Shown here: positions 42,326 through 49,526 of the stretch, piece by piece
Position numbering within the stretch: position 1 is the stretch's first letter
Layout: each line of letters begins with the position of its first letter
NCBI GenBank assembly: GCA_022563855.1
Contig: JADFMN010000003.1
Location: 124,001-188,000 of the forward strand
Length of the DNA: 64,000 nucleotides
Reading direction: 5' to 3'
Origin: Armatimonadota bacterium
GTDB lineage: Bacteria; Armatimonadota; Fimbriimonadia; Fimbriimonadales; Fimbriimonadaceae
Program-made: the position numbers and the translations under genes
Notes under the pieces: model-generated
Seen by the model: the letters and a program-made list of their open reading frames with translations, nothing else
Database searches by the model: none
Told to the model about the DNA's origin: nothing

Positions 42326-42802
42326 ATGGCCGACCGCCCGAGCTGGGACACCTACTTTATTCAGATCGCCCACCTTGTCGCGACGCGCGCGACCTGCCCC
42401 CGGCGCTCCGTCGGGGCCGTCATCGTGCGCGACAAGCGAATCTTGGCGACCGGATACAACGGTGCGCCCGCTGGGCTGCCGCACTGCCCGCCGGAGGGCG
42501 ACGAGCACGACTGGCCGAGGGGGTGCATGATGGCTGGCCACTGTGTGCGCAGCCTGCACGCCGAGCAGAACTGCCTGCTGCAGGCTGCGAAGATCGGCGT
42601 CGCAAGCGACGGTGCGACGATGTACGTGACCTGCCAACCGTGCAACACTTGCGCGAAGATGATCATCAATGCGGGCGTGGCTCGCGTTATCTACGAAGGC
42701 GATTACCCAGACGACTTCTCGCTAGAGCTGTTCAGAAACTCTCAGATGGACGTGTTTCGGTACATTGACGGCGCTCTTGAAACGGTGGAGTTCGACGCTT
42801 GA
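42326..42802 (+). CDS. Deoxycytidylate deaminase family protein
   Basis: The 158-residue zinc deaminase has the CDA motifs: HAEQNCLLQA (zinc His and catalytic Glu) and CQPCNTCAKMIINAG (zinc cysteines). The family-typical start SWDTYFIQIAHLVATRATCP and GYNGAPAGLPHC identify the dCMP deaminase/ComEB group, which makes dUMP for thymidylate. The ATG is 6 nt after a CATAAT box. It overlaps the next gene by 4 bp (TTGA). Confidence 0.93.
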   Translation: MADRPSWDTYFIQIAHLVATRATCPRRSVGAVIVRDKRILATGYNGAPAGLPHCPPEGDEHDWPRGCMMAGHCVRSLHAEQNCLLQAAKIGVASDGATMYVTCQPCNTCAKMIINAGVARVIYEGDYPDDFSLELFRNSQMDVFRYIDGALETVEFDA

Positions 42803-43839
42803 CCCTCTCCGACTTGAAATCGATCTTTGGCGAGGGCAGCGTTCTCGATGGATTTGGCTTTCCGCTGCTCGTTGCCGGGATTGCTGCGGTCGTGACGTGG
42901 GGGATCACGCCGCTCGTGCGTCGGTTTGCGATCTCCAAAAACGCCGTCGACGACCCGACGGTGGATGATCGGCGCGTTCACACGGAGCCAACGCCGCGAT
43001 GGGGAGGGATTGCGATTTTCTCAGGGCTTCTGGTGTCGCTGCTGCTCGTGCTGCCGTTCGCCTATCCACAGTCCAATCCGTTCCCTGTCTACGTCATCGC
43101 GCTGTTCGTCATTGGCCTTGCGCTGGTCGTGATAGGGGCGCTCGACGACATACATCAATACAGAGCGCGAGTTCAGTTCGCCTATCTGTTGATCATCGGT
43201 TTCGGGATTCAGTTCCTGTTCGATAACGTCGGCAGAGTTCAGATTAGCGGTATGGAGCTTCCGCCGTTCTCGCCGGACAAGGCGTGGGTGGGCTTTGGTT
43301 GGCTGGCGCTCCCGATCACGGCGATCTACATCTTCGTAGTCACCAAGACCATGGACACGATCGACGGCGTCGACGGTCTTGCCGCAGGCGTCGCAGGGAT
43401 CGCAGGCGTCACTTTGGCGGTCATCGCTGTGATGACAGGGCAGCCGCGCGTAGCGTTGATCGCCGCCGCGATCGCTGGCGCCTCGCTGGGGTTCCTGCCG
43501 CACAACTACAACCCTGCGAAGATCTTCATGGGAACCGGCGGAGCCCAGATGCTCGGCTTCATGCTTGCAGTGCTCAGCATCGTCGGAGCGTTCAAGACTG
43601 CTGCGGCGTTCGTGCTGTTCTTACCGCTCCTCATATTCGGCGTCCCGATTTTCGACGCGGTGTTCGTCATCATCAAGCGAATTGTGAGCCGTCAGCCGAT
43701 CACCAAGGCGGATAAGCGCCATGTGCACCACACGCTTTTGAGCAAGGGCTTTTCACAGCGCCAGACCGTCTGGATACTGTATACGATCGCAGCGGCGCTT
43801 TCGCTTGTGCTGCTGATCCTCGTGAAGTCTTATGGGTAA
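42799..43839 (+). CDS. wecA: Undecaprenyl-phosphate GlcNAc-1-phosphate transferase
   Basis: This polytopic transferase of the WecA/TagO/MraY family (346 residues) links a sugar phosphate to undecaprenyl phosphate at the start of envelope polysaccharide synthesis. Motifs: DDRRVHTEPTPRWGGIAIF, the Asp pair in LDDIHQYRARVQF, MDTIDGVDGLAAGVAGIA and the C-terminal loop KRHVHHTLLSKGFSQRQT. The usual MGD-x-GS is FMGTGGAQMLGF, a variant seen in some phyla. The start is TTG at 42799 with GGTGGAG 8 nt upstream. It heads wecA-wecB-uppP, with overlaps. Confidence 0.93.
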   Translation: MTLSDLKSIFGEGSVLDGFGFPLLVAGIAAVVTWGITPLVRRFAISKNAVDDPTVDDRRVHTEPTPRWGGIAIFSGLLVSLLLVLPFAYPQSNPFPVYVIALFVIGLALVVIGALDDIHQYRARVQFAYLLIIGFGIQFLFDNVGRVQISGMELPPFSPDKAWVGFGWLALPITAIYIFVVTKTMDTIDGVDGLAAGVAGIAGVTLAVIAVMTGQPRVALIAAAIAGASLGFLPHNYNPAKIFMGTGGAQMLGFMLAVLSIVGAFKTAAAFVLFLPLLIFGVPIFDAVFVIIKRIVSRQPITKADKRHVHHTLLSKGFSQRQTVWILYTIAAALSLVLLILVKSYG

Positions 43840-44965
43840 GCCGCTGCTGCTGTTCGTGGTCGGAACGCGGCCCGATGCGATCAAGACCGCACCCGTCGTG
43901 CTCGAGTTCTCGCGTTTTCCCAAACTCGTTGACACGCTCCTCGTGTCGACCGGGCAGCACAGAGAGATGCTCCAGCAGGCGCTCGATGCGTTCGGGCTGA
44001 AGCCCGACGAGGACTTGGCGGTGATGAAGCACGGGCAGACGCTCGCTGAAGTAACGTCCAGGGCGCTGGAGCGATTGGACGCAGTGATCGAGGAACGCAG
44101 TCCGAGTTTGGTTTTCGGTCAAGGAGACACGACGTCCACGTTCGTCTCCGGCCTCGCCGCTTTCTACCGGCAAGTTCCGTTCGCGCACATCGAAGCCGGT
44201 TTGCGAACAGAAACGGTGTGGAATCCGTTTCCTGAGGAGTTCAACCGTCGGGCGGTTTCGCTGTTTGCAAAGCTGCACTTTGCGCCGACTGACTGGGCTG
44301 CGCAAAACCTGTTGAAGGAAGGTGTGGAGCGTGACGCCGTATTCGTGACCGGCAACACCGGCATCGACGCGGTGATGTCGGTCGCGGAGTCGCACGCGCG
44401 CGAGTGGTATGCGGAGCACTCAGGGCGCGTCGTGCTGCTCACGACGCACAGAAGGGAGAACTGGGGCGAGCCTCAAGCGGCCATCGCCCGCGCCGCGCTT
44501 CGAATCGTGGAGGAGTTCGACGACGTGCTCTTGGTCGTGCCGATGCACCGCAATCCGGCTGTCCGCGAGACGCTGCAGGCCGTGCTGGGAGACACGAGCC
44601 GCGTTGACATGATCGAGCCGCCCGACTACGCGGACTTCGTCAAGCTCATGCGGAGGAGCGATCTGATCCTGACGGATTCCGGCGGCGTGCAGGAGGAGGC
44701 GCCGTCGTTCGGAGTTCCGGTGCTCGTCCTGCGCGAAACCACAGAGCGTCCTGAGGGGATCGAGGCAGGCACAGCGAAACTAGTCGGTACCGATGAGTCT
44801 AAGATTTACGAGAAAAGTTATACGTTGCTTTCGTCAGAAAGTGCGTATAGCGAGATGGCGAAGGCGACGAGCCCTTACGGCGACGGTAGGGCGTCGGCGA
44901 GAATCCGGTACGCCGTCCTGCGCAGCCTTGGTCTGGATTCGCCGGAGGAACCGATGTGGATCTGA
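43832..44965 (+). CDS. wecB: UDP-GlcNAc 2-epimerase, non-hydrolysing
   Basis: The 377-residue enzyme interconverts UDP-GlcNAc and UDP-ManNAc for envelope polysaccharides. Motifs: VVGTRPDAIKTAPVV, LVSTGQHREMLQQ, VFGQGDTTSTFVSGLAAF, HIEAGLRTETVWNPFPEEFN, LLTTHRRENWGE and LTDSGGVQEEAPSFGVPVLV. It overlaps wecA by 8 bp and uppP by 10 bp, so it is one transcript with lipid-carrier genes on both sides. Confidence 0.96.
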   Translation: MGKPLLLFVVGTRPDAIKTAPVVLEFSRFPKLVDTLLVSTGQHREMLQQALDAFGLKPDEDLAVMKHGQTLAEVTSRALERLDAVIEERSPSLVFGQGDTTSTFVSGLAAFYRQVPFAHIEAGLRTETVWNPFPEEFNRRAVSLFAKLHFAPTDWAAQNLLKEGVERDAVFVTGNTGIDAVMSVAESHAREWYAEHSGRVVLLTTHRRENWGEPQAAIARAALRIVEEFDDVLLVVPMHRNPAVRETLQAVLGDTSRVDMIEPPDYADFVKLMRRSDLILTDSGGVQEEAPSFGVPVLVLRETTERPEGIEAGTAKLVGTDESKIYEKSYTLLSSESAYSEMAKATSPYGDGRASARIRYAVLRSLGLDSPEEPMWI

Positions 44966-45780
44966 TTCAGGCGATCGTTCTCGGCATCGTTCAAGGCGTA
45001 ACCGAGTTCCTACCGATCAGCAGCACCGGACACGTGCTTCTCGTACCCGTCTTATTCGGATGGGACGACCCCGGATCGGGGTTCTCCGCGGTCATCCAAC
45101 TGGGGACGATGGGCGCGGTCCTCGCATACTTCAGATCCGATCTGGCAAGGATCGCCAAGGCTTGGCTACGCGGCTTTCGCCAAAGACCTCACGACAGGGC
45201 GAAGGAGTGGACTCTCGGGTGGGCGATCATCGTCGGCACTTTGCCGGTCGTTGTCGCGGGACTGTTGTTGGAGGATTGGATCGACAACGAATCTCGCTCT
45301 GTGGCGCTGGTGGGGGCTATGCTGATCGGCGTCGGTCTGTTGATGGGGCTGGCAGAGCGGTGGGGAAGGGGCGCGCGGAGGATCGAGGATTCGACCGTGC
45401 AAGACGGGCTGGTCATCGGCTTCTGGCAATGTCTCGCGCTGGTGCCGGGAGCAAGCCGCAGCGGCAGCACCATTGCCGGAGGAATGTTGGCAGGTTTGGA
45501 CCGAGCGTCGGCGGCCCGTTTTTCCTTTCTGTTGTCGGTGCCGGCGGTGCTTGGATCGGGGGTCTACAAGATGGTGACCGAGGGCGAGTCGTTGGTATCC
45601 GAAGGGATCGGCCTGACAATCGTGGCGATCCTCGTCTCATTCGTAACAGGGTATTCGGCGGTCGCTTTCTTGATGTCGTATCTGCAACGCCGGTCTCTCG
45701 CTGTCTTCGTATGGTATAGGCTCGTGCTGGGCGGTACGATGCTCGGACTGCTGGCCGGTGGCGTCATCGCGCAGCCGTAG
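44956..45780 (+). CDS. uppP: Undecaprenyl-diphosphatase
   Basis: UppP (BacA) recycles undecaprenyl pyrophosphate to the monophosphate carrier. The product is a 274-residue membrane protein with the two active motifs QGVTEFLPISSTGHVLL and LVPGASRSGSTIAGG. The start is GTG at 44956 with GGAGGA 6 nt upstream. It is in one operon with wecA and wecB, which both use or make substrates for the same carrier. Confidence 0.96.
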   Translation: MDLIQAIVLGIVQGVTEFLPISSTGHVLLVPVLFGWDDPGSGFSAVIQLGTMGAVLAYFRSDLARIAKAWLRGFRQRPHDRAKEWTLGWAIIVGTLPVVVAGLLLEDWIDNESRSVALVGAMLIGVGLLMGLAERWGRGARRIEDSTVQDGLVIGFWQCLALVPGASRSGSTIAGGMLAGLDRASAARFSFLLSVPAVLGSGVYKMVTEGESLVSEGIGLTIVAILVSFVTGYSAVAFLMSYLQRRSLAVFVWYRLVLGGTMLGLLAGGVIAQP

Positions 45781-45789
45781 AAAAGATAG

Positions 45790-46389
45790 ATGTTCAGGCT
45801 TTTCCGCAAGAAAGATAAGTCGCGCCAGCCGCAGAAGATGATCGTCGGCTTAGGCAACCCTGGGAGCGAGTACTCGGGGACGCGCCACAACATCGGGTTC
45901 GTCGCTGTCGACAGCCTCGCAAAGGCCGCTGGAATCGGCCTGAAGACCTTCAAGCACAATGCTCGGTTCGGCCAAGGTGCGCTCGCTGGCGTAGACGTGT
46001 TGCTCGTGAAGCCGATGAACTTCATGAACAGGAGCGGGCTGCCGGTCAGAGATCTGGCCCACAAGTACGAGATCGCGCCAGAGGACATCCTTGTGGTCGC
46101 CGACGACCTCGACATTCCGGTCGGGGCCATCAAGATGAAGCCCGGAGGCGGAGCGGGCGGGCACAACGGGCACTTGTCGCTGATCGAATGCCTCGGGACC
46201 AGCGACTACCCCCGGTTGAAAATTGGGATCGGGCGACCGGAAGATGAGACCGTTGAGCACGTTCTCAGCCGGTTTGCCCAGGATGAGGAACCTCTGATCG
46301 ACAGTGCCGTGGAAAAGTCGTGGAAAACTTGTGAAATATGGGTAGCTCAGGGGTTGGACGCTGCCTTGAAATTCGCCAATACCGACTAG
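45790..46389 (+). CDS. pth: Peptidyl-tRNA hydrolase
   Basis: The 199-residue Pth frees tRNAs from stalled peptidyl-tRNA. Motifs: MIVGLGNPGSEYSGTRHNIG with catalytic His, KPMNFMNRSG, VVADDLDIPVG with the catalytic Asp, and GGGAGGHNGHLSLIE. An N-terminal basic extension (FRLFRKKDKSRQPQK) precedes the usual start. It converges with a small gene and overlaps it by 4 bp (CTAG). Confidence 0.96.
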   Translation: MFRLFRKKDKSRQPQKMIVGLGNPGSEYSGTRHNIGFVAVDSLAKAAGIGLKTFKHNARFGQGALAGVDVLLVKPMNFMNRSGLPVRDLAHKYEIAPEDILVVADDLDIPVGAIKMKPGGGAGGHNGHLSLIECLGTSDYPRLKIGIGRPEDETVEHVLSRFAQDEEPLIDSAVEKSWKTCEIWVAQGLDAALKFANTD

Positions 46390-46757
46390 ACCAGCGCTAC
46401 CGCCTTCGCTCGCTCGATATAGGTGTGCTGCGGGGAGAGCAGCTGTATCGGGCCTGGAATCCGCGCCCAGACCCCGGACGCGCGGTGCATGTATGAGTAG
46501 TAAGTGTTGTACCGGTCGTGCGTGCAGTTCCAGTGACCGACGCCTGAACACGTTCGCAGCAGCACGTACATGCTTGGCTGCACATCGACTTCGTCGCTGA
46601 ACACGTGCAGCAACTGGGCCAGTTCACCGCTGTCGGTAGCGTGTTGGGCCAGTAGTGCGTGGCCCTTCAATTCCACTCGCAGTGCGCCCTGGTTTTGGAG
46701 CAGTACGAACTCCTTGCAGGTTTCAATGTGCCGCTGGATGCCGACTATCCGAATCAT
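46386..46757 (-). CDS. Hypothetical protein
   Basis: The 123-residue product has no signal or membrane segment. It contains four Cys and several His (HIETCKEFVLL; LRTCSGVGHWNCTHDRYNTY), but there is no clear metal motif. I recognise no family. The ATG at 46757 is used; a TTG 2 codons upstream also exists. The 4-bp convergent overlap with pth and the near absence of rare codons support a real gene, but the evidence is modest. Confidence 0.55.
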   Translation of the reverse strand: MIRIVGIQRHIETCKEFVLLQNQGALRVELKGHALLAQHATDSGELAQLLHVFSDEVDVQPSMYVLLRTCSGVGHWNCTHDRYNTYYSYMHRASGVWARIPGPIQLLSPQHTYIERAKAVALV

Positions 46758-46802
46758 GGACAAGCGTTAGGACGCCGAATGAACGTTCAAAGAAGCGCGA
46801 TA

Positions 46803-46822
46803 TGTGGATAACTTGGGGATAA
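46803..46822. promoter_or_regulatory. Two DnaA-box-like 9-mers
   Basis: TGTGGATAA (46803-46811) is a perfect reverse of the DnaA box TTATCCACA. TGGGGATAA (46814-46822) has one mismatch. They are direct repeats spaced 11 bp, one helical turn. No AT-rich unwinding region or dnaA/dnaN gene is near, so an origin is not claimed. Confidence 0.35.
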
Positions 46823-46831
46823 CCTTGTACA

Positions 46832-47263
46832 TTAGCGCACTGAAGACTCAAAGTTTTCCGCAGCCTGATCTAGCAAGTGGGCTAGGTCGCGGCATGCTCT
46901 CTCAGATAGGCCACGGGTCATCACCGCGTCGGCCTCGGCTACCAACCTGCGAATGTCCACCATCAGCTGTTGCGATTTGGGGGTCAGCGTGAGAATCTTG
47001 ATACGTCTATCTTTCTTGCTCTGAACTTGTCTTAACAAGCCCTTGGCAACGTGCGTTTGCACGGATTCGCTCAAAGTTGGAGCTGTCACCCCAAGTCGCC
47101 TTGCGACCTCGGTCTGTGATGCGTTTTCGCCTGCGGCGGAGACGGTGAGCAAGAGCTGGAACGCCGTCCAACTGACACCGATCGCTTCTAGCCGCGGCTC
47201 GAGCCAGGCAGATTGAAGTTCATACAGGCTTGCGAGCCTGGCACCCACAGACGTCTTTCCCAC
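46832..47263 (-). CDS. MarR-family transcriptional regulator
   Basis: The 143-residue winged-helix regulator fits MarR. It has SWTAFQLLLTVSAAGENASQ, the recognition helix region QTEVARRLGVTAPTLSESVQ, and the wing KGLLRQVQSKKDRRIKILTLT. The start is GTG at 47263. No transporter or enzyme target is adjacent; the small gene at 47294-47521 lies upstream on the same strand. Confidence 0.88.
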   Translation of the reverse strand: MGKTSVGARLASLYELQSAWLEPRLEAIGVSWTAFQLLLTVSAAGENASQTEVARRLGVTAPTLSESVQTHVAKGLLRQVQSKKDRRIKILTLTPKSQQLMVDIRRLVAEADAVMTRGLSERACRDLAHLLDQAAENFESSVR

Positions 47264-47293
47264 TCGATAAGGTTACCAAATGATTCCGCGGCT

Positions 47294-47521
47294 TTACGCG
47301 AAAATGTCGAGCAGGCTACGATCCATCTCTTGAAGCAGTTGAAAGACCTTGACGCTGACGCCGTACTGAGTCTTTGCCAGGCTCATCTCCATCATGCCTT
47401 CGGCTATGTGGCCCTCATTCAGTATTAGAGCCGCGCCTCGCATCATGCCCTCCTCAGCACGCCGCATCCCCGCTAGCGCGATCTGGTACGCGTCCCCTGA
47501 TCCGACGTTGTTGATGTGCAT
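47294..47521 (-). CDS. Small protein resembling YjfB-type motility proteins
   Basis: The 75-residue product is helical and Met-rich in its second half (GHIAEGMMEMSLAKTQYGVS, then VKVFQLLQEMDRSLLDIF). That end resembles both the YjfB family and the C-terminal helix of flagellar rod and hook proteins, which would fit a flagellated cell. The similarity is short, so the call is tentative. It lies upstream of the marR-like gene on the same strand. Confidence 0.5.
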   Translation of the reverse strand: MHINNVGSGDAYQIALAGMRRAEEGMMRGAALILNEGHIAEGMMEMSLAKTQYGVSVKVFQLLQEMDRSLLDIFA

Positions 47522-47651
47522 TGTTTCGCGTATGGAGGTTGAAATGGGAGCAGCCGCAGCTATCGCGGCTTGCGCTCTAGGTTGGTTGTTCCACAGTGGC
47601 GACCGGACACACTACAACAATTGCCAGAACCGCATGAGGTGTGCCGCTGGG

Positions 47652-47681
47652 GGAAAAAAGACCCCGGCACAACACCGGGGC
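47652..47681 (-). terminator. Intrinsic terminator on the minus strand
   Basis: Read on the minus strand: CCCCGG, loop TGTTGTG, CCGGGG, then TCTTTTTT. It is a textbook terminator, but no protein gene on the minus strand ends just before it. This points to a non-coding transcript to its right (47682-48057). Confidence 0.8.
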
Positions 47682-48057
47682 CATACGTTTGAGTTTTATT
47701 GAGTGGTAATAGAAACTGCCTAGCCAAAGCGGTTCGACCACTACTCCGAACCGGCGAGCATCGTACATTGCTTGACCGGGAGAAGAAGGAGTACAGCGCC
47801 GGATCGCCATCAGTTCGCAGTCGCTACCCAACCCCGCGGCACACGACGCATTGCGTCGCAACCAAGAGGTTCGAGGAGGATTGCCTGCGCGAACGGTCCC
47901 TGTTAAAGAACCTATGTTCGCAGAACAGCGGCGTTGCGACTAGATGGCAAACAGGTCAGACCTGCACTGAAGCGACGGTCAAACGTTCCGCCGCATTCCT
48001 CTCCAAACAATCAAAGCGGTTCAAGACCCAACCAGGTGAGACGCCTAAGAACCAACT
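47682..48057 (-). ncRNA. Candidate structured non-coding RNA
   Basis: This stretch of about 375 nt ends in a strong intrinsic terminator (47652-47681). Upstream of it on the minus strand is an extended -10 box TGCTATCAT (48064-48072), placing the start near 48057. Inside are several stems: GGTTCG-N10-CGAACC (about 47729-47750), CAGGT-CTG-ACCTG (about 47951-47963) and GACGC-AT-GCGTC near 47850. No protein frame on the minus strand is convincing. I could not match it to tmRNA, RNase P RNA, SRP RNA or 6S RNA: their conserved cores are absent. The whole interval 47522-48154 contains no protein gene that I trust. Confidence 0.35.
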
Positions 48058-48154
48058 TGCTATATGATAGCAGAGAGCAGAGAGGATCGGGGGTGACTGA
48101 CGGAGAATTCAGCAATTCCCGGTATTAATTCTGAAGAGCGGTAGGCGCGGCGAC

Positions 48155-48919
48155 TCAGTTCTGTGCCGCGAGCGCGAGGTGCATGATCCGTTCCGTGTAC
48201 TCGCCGCTTGTTCCTGACGGCGGGAGGTTTGCTTGCACCAACTTGATCCGTCGCCGAATCGTCTTGCGCAGATCCTTGACGGCATTGACCTCGGGTTCTG
48301 TCGGTCGCAGGACCGGCTTGCCGCGCACTAGCGGTCCCATGAGGTCGCCGATCCGAGCCACGTCGGCCAGACCCAGGAGGTGGCCGAGCTCGTGCATGAC
48401 GACGTCGAGCGTCTCGGCTGGCGACAGGCGACCGCCTGGGGCAGCGCGGACGACCTGAATTGAGCCGGAGTACTTCACCTCGTGCTTCTGCGAGGACCAT
48501 CGATAGTTCTTGGTGACCTTGATGAGCCCGAGGCCGTGCGCGCCAGCGTCGGGAATCGAATCGACGAACCGGATGACCACATCGTAGTTCTCGCTGTCGC
48601 CGACGAGTTGTATCGGAAAATCTCCATCAAGCGATTCTGACCACGTCGAGAACGCCTGCCTGACGGCCTCTTCCTGATCGGTTCCGCGTGGGTCTAGCGA
48701 GTGGGCGTCGATGGCAACGCGGACGCCTGTCGTGTAGAGCGCCCCTTCGAGCAGCGCCATGGCCAAGTGGTGATCGCCGTCGGCGAGCGCGCGGTCGGCT
48801 TTTGCGAGGGTCTGCCTAAATTGGTCGGCGACGCGATCGGAGAGGTCGTCAGACGGCAGCGCAGGAGTGGCGAGCAGAAACAGGGCTATCGCGAGCCAGA
48901 CTCTCTGCGGCATTCTCAT
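48155..48919 (-). CDS. Secreted matrixin-like zinc metalloprotease
   Basis: The 254-residue product starts at ATG 48919 with signal MRMPQRVWLAIALFLLATPA. The protease motif is VVMHELGHLLGLADVARIGD followed by LMGPL: this is the HExxHxxGxxD zinc site of M10/M12-type metzincins and a Met-turn. An earlier segment, FSTWSESLDGDFPIQLVGD, matches the matrixin pattern before the strands. The N-terminal helical part (DQFRQTLAKADRALADGD) is a possible propeptide. The C-terminus is basic (RKTIRRRIKLV). Confidence 0.85.
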   Translation of the reverse strand: MRMPQRVWLAIALFLLATPALPSDDLSDRVADQFRQTLAKADRALADGDHHLAMALLEGALYTTGVRVAIDAHSLDPRGTDQEEAVRQAFSTWSESLDGDFPIQLVGDSENYDVVIRFVDSIPDAGAHGLGLIKVTKNYRWSSQKHEVKYSGSIQVVRAAPGGRLSPAETLDVVMHELGHLLGLADVARIGDLMGPLVRGKPVLRPTEPEVNAVKDLRKTIRRRIKLVQANLPPSGTSGEYTERIMHLALAAQN

Positions 48920-49004
48920 GGATACAGACCTCTTATTGGCGTATTCCGGAGTAAGCCACGTCGTATTTCCGTATCTTTGGCAGGTTATTGGGAACCTAGC
49001 GAAC

Positions 49005-49433
49005 CTACAGGTCGCCTCGATCTTGAGCATCCTGAACAGCTCGTTGCAGCGACTCTACGGGCAAGTCCCAGTCTCGGAAGCCAGTTCTGATGATCTCGAC
49101 GTACCCCTCGCGGGCACGTTTGTACCTGCGCGCGACCAGCTCGTAGAACGTGACCTCTTCATCTGCTTCGGCGATTCGCGCCGTGAATGAGCCCTTGGTG
49201 TAGCGCGTAGGGAAGCCTTCATATTCGTCGAGCGAGCGCTCGTCAGAATCGGTGATCGCGTAGATCGCACCTTGCACTTCCGCGCCTGCCTGCGGCTCGA
49301 TGTTCGCGACCCCACGCAGCACGAGCCGGTATCCGAACAGGCAGTGCGAGCGCACAGGCTTGGATCCCGGGCACCTGTCCTGCATCTGATCGAGGCAAAG
49401 GTTTGAGCCGTACGCAAAGTAGAATCGCGGCAC
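49005..49433 (-). CDS. Gamma-glutamylcyclotransferase-like protein
   Basis: The 142-residue GGCT/AIG2-fold protein starts VPRFYFAYGSNLCLDQMQDR (the YGSN motif binds the gamma-glutamyl substrate) and has the catalytic Glu region SLDEYEGFPTRYTKG. It cleaves gamma-glutamyl-amino acids or acts on related amides in known members. The start GTG at 49433 is chosen by family; the frame is open much further upstream but reads as antisense of the next gene. Confidence 0.85.
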   Translation of the reverse strand: MPRFYFAYGSNLCLDQMQDRCPGSKPVRSHCLFGYRLVLRGVANIEPQAGAEVQGAIYAITDSDERSLDEYEGFPTRYTKGSFTARIAEADEEVTFYELVARRYKRAREGYVEIIRTGFRDWDLPVESLQRAVQDAQDRGDL

Positions 49434-49526
49434 GAGAGCATTATGCTCTTGCTCGGCTCCGACGAATCGACTTCGCCCGTTATTCGTCCTTTGGTTGGTT
49501 ATGCGACGAAGCCGTGAGGTGTCATT

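Noticed and set aside
46803-46822. Replication origin
   Set aside because: There are only two boxes, no AT-rich unwinding element, and none of dnaA, dnaN or gidA lies nearby.
47682-48057. tmRNA, RNase P RNA or SRP RNA
   Set aside because: No tag-peptide frame, no GAGGAAAGTCC core, and no GGAAGGAAGCAG-like SRP loop could be found on either strand.
47699-48067. 122-codon frame on the plus strand
   Set aside because: It has a TTG start without SD and an Arg/Thr/Ser-rich random-looking translation, and it lies opposite the promoter-terminator unit of the candidate RNA.
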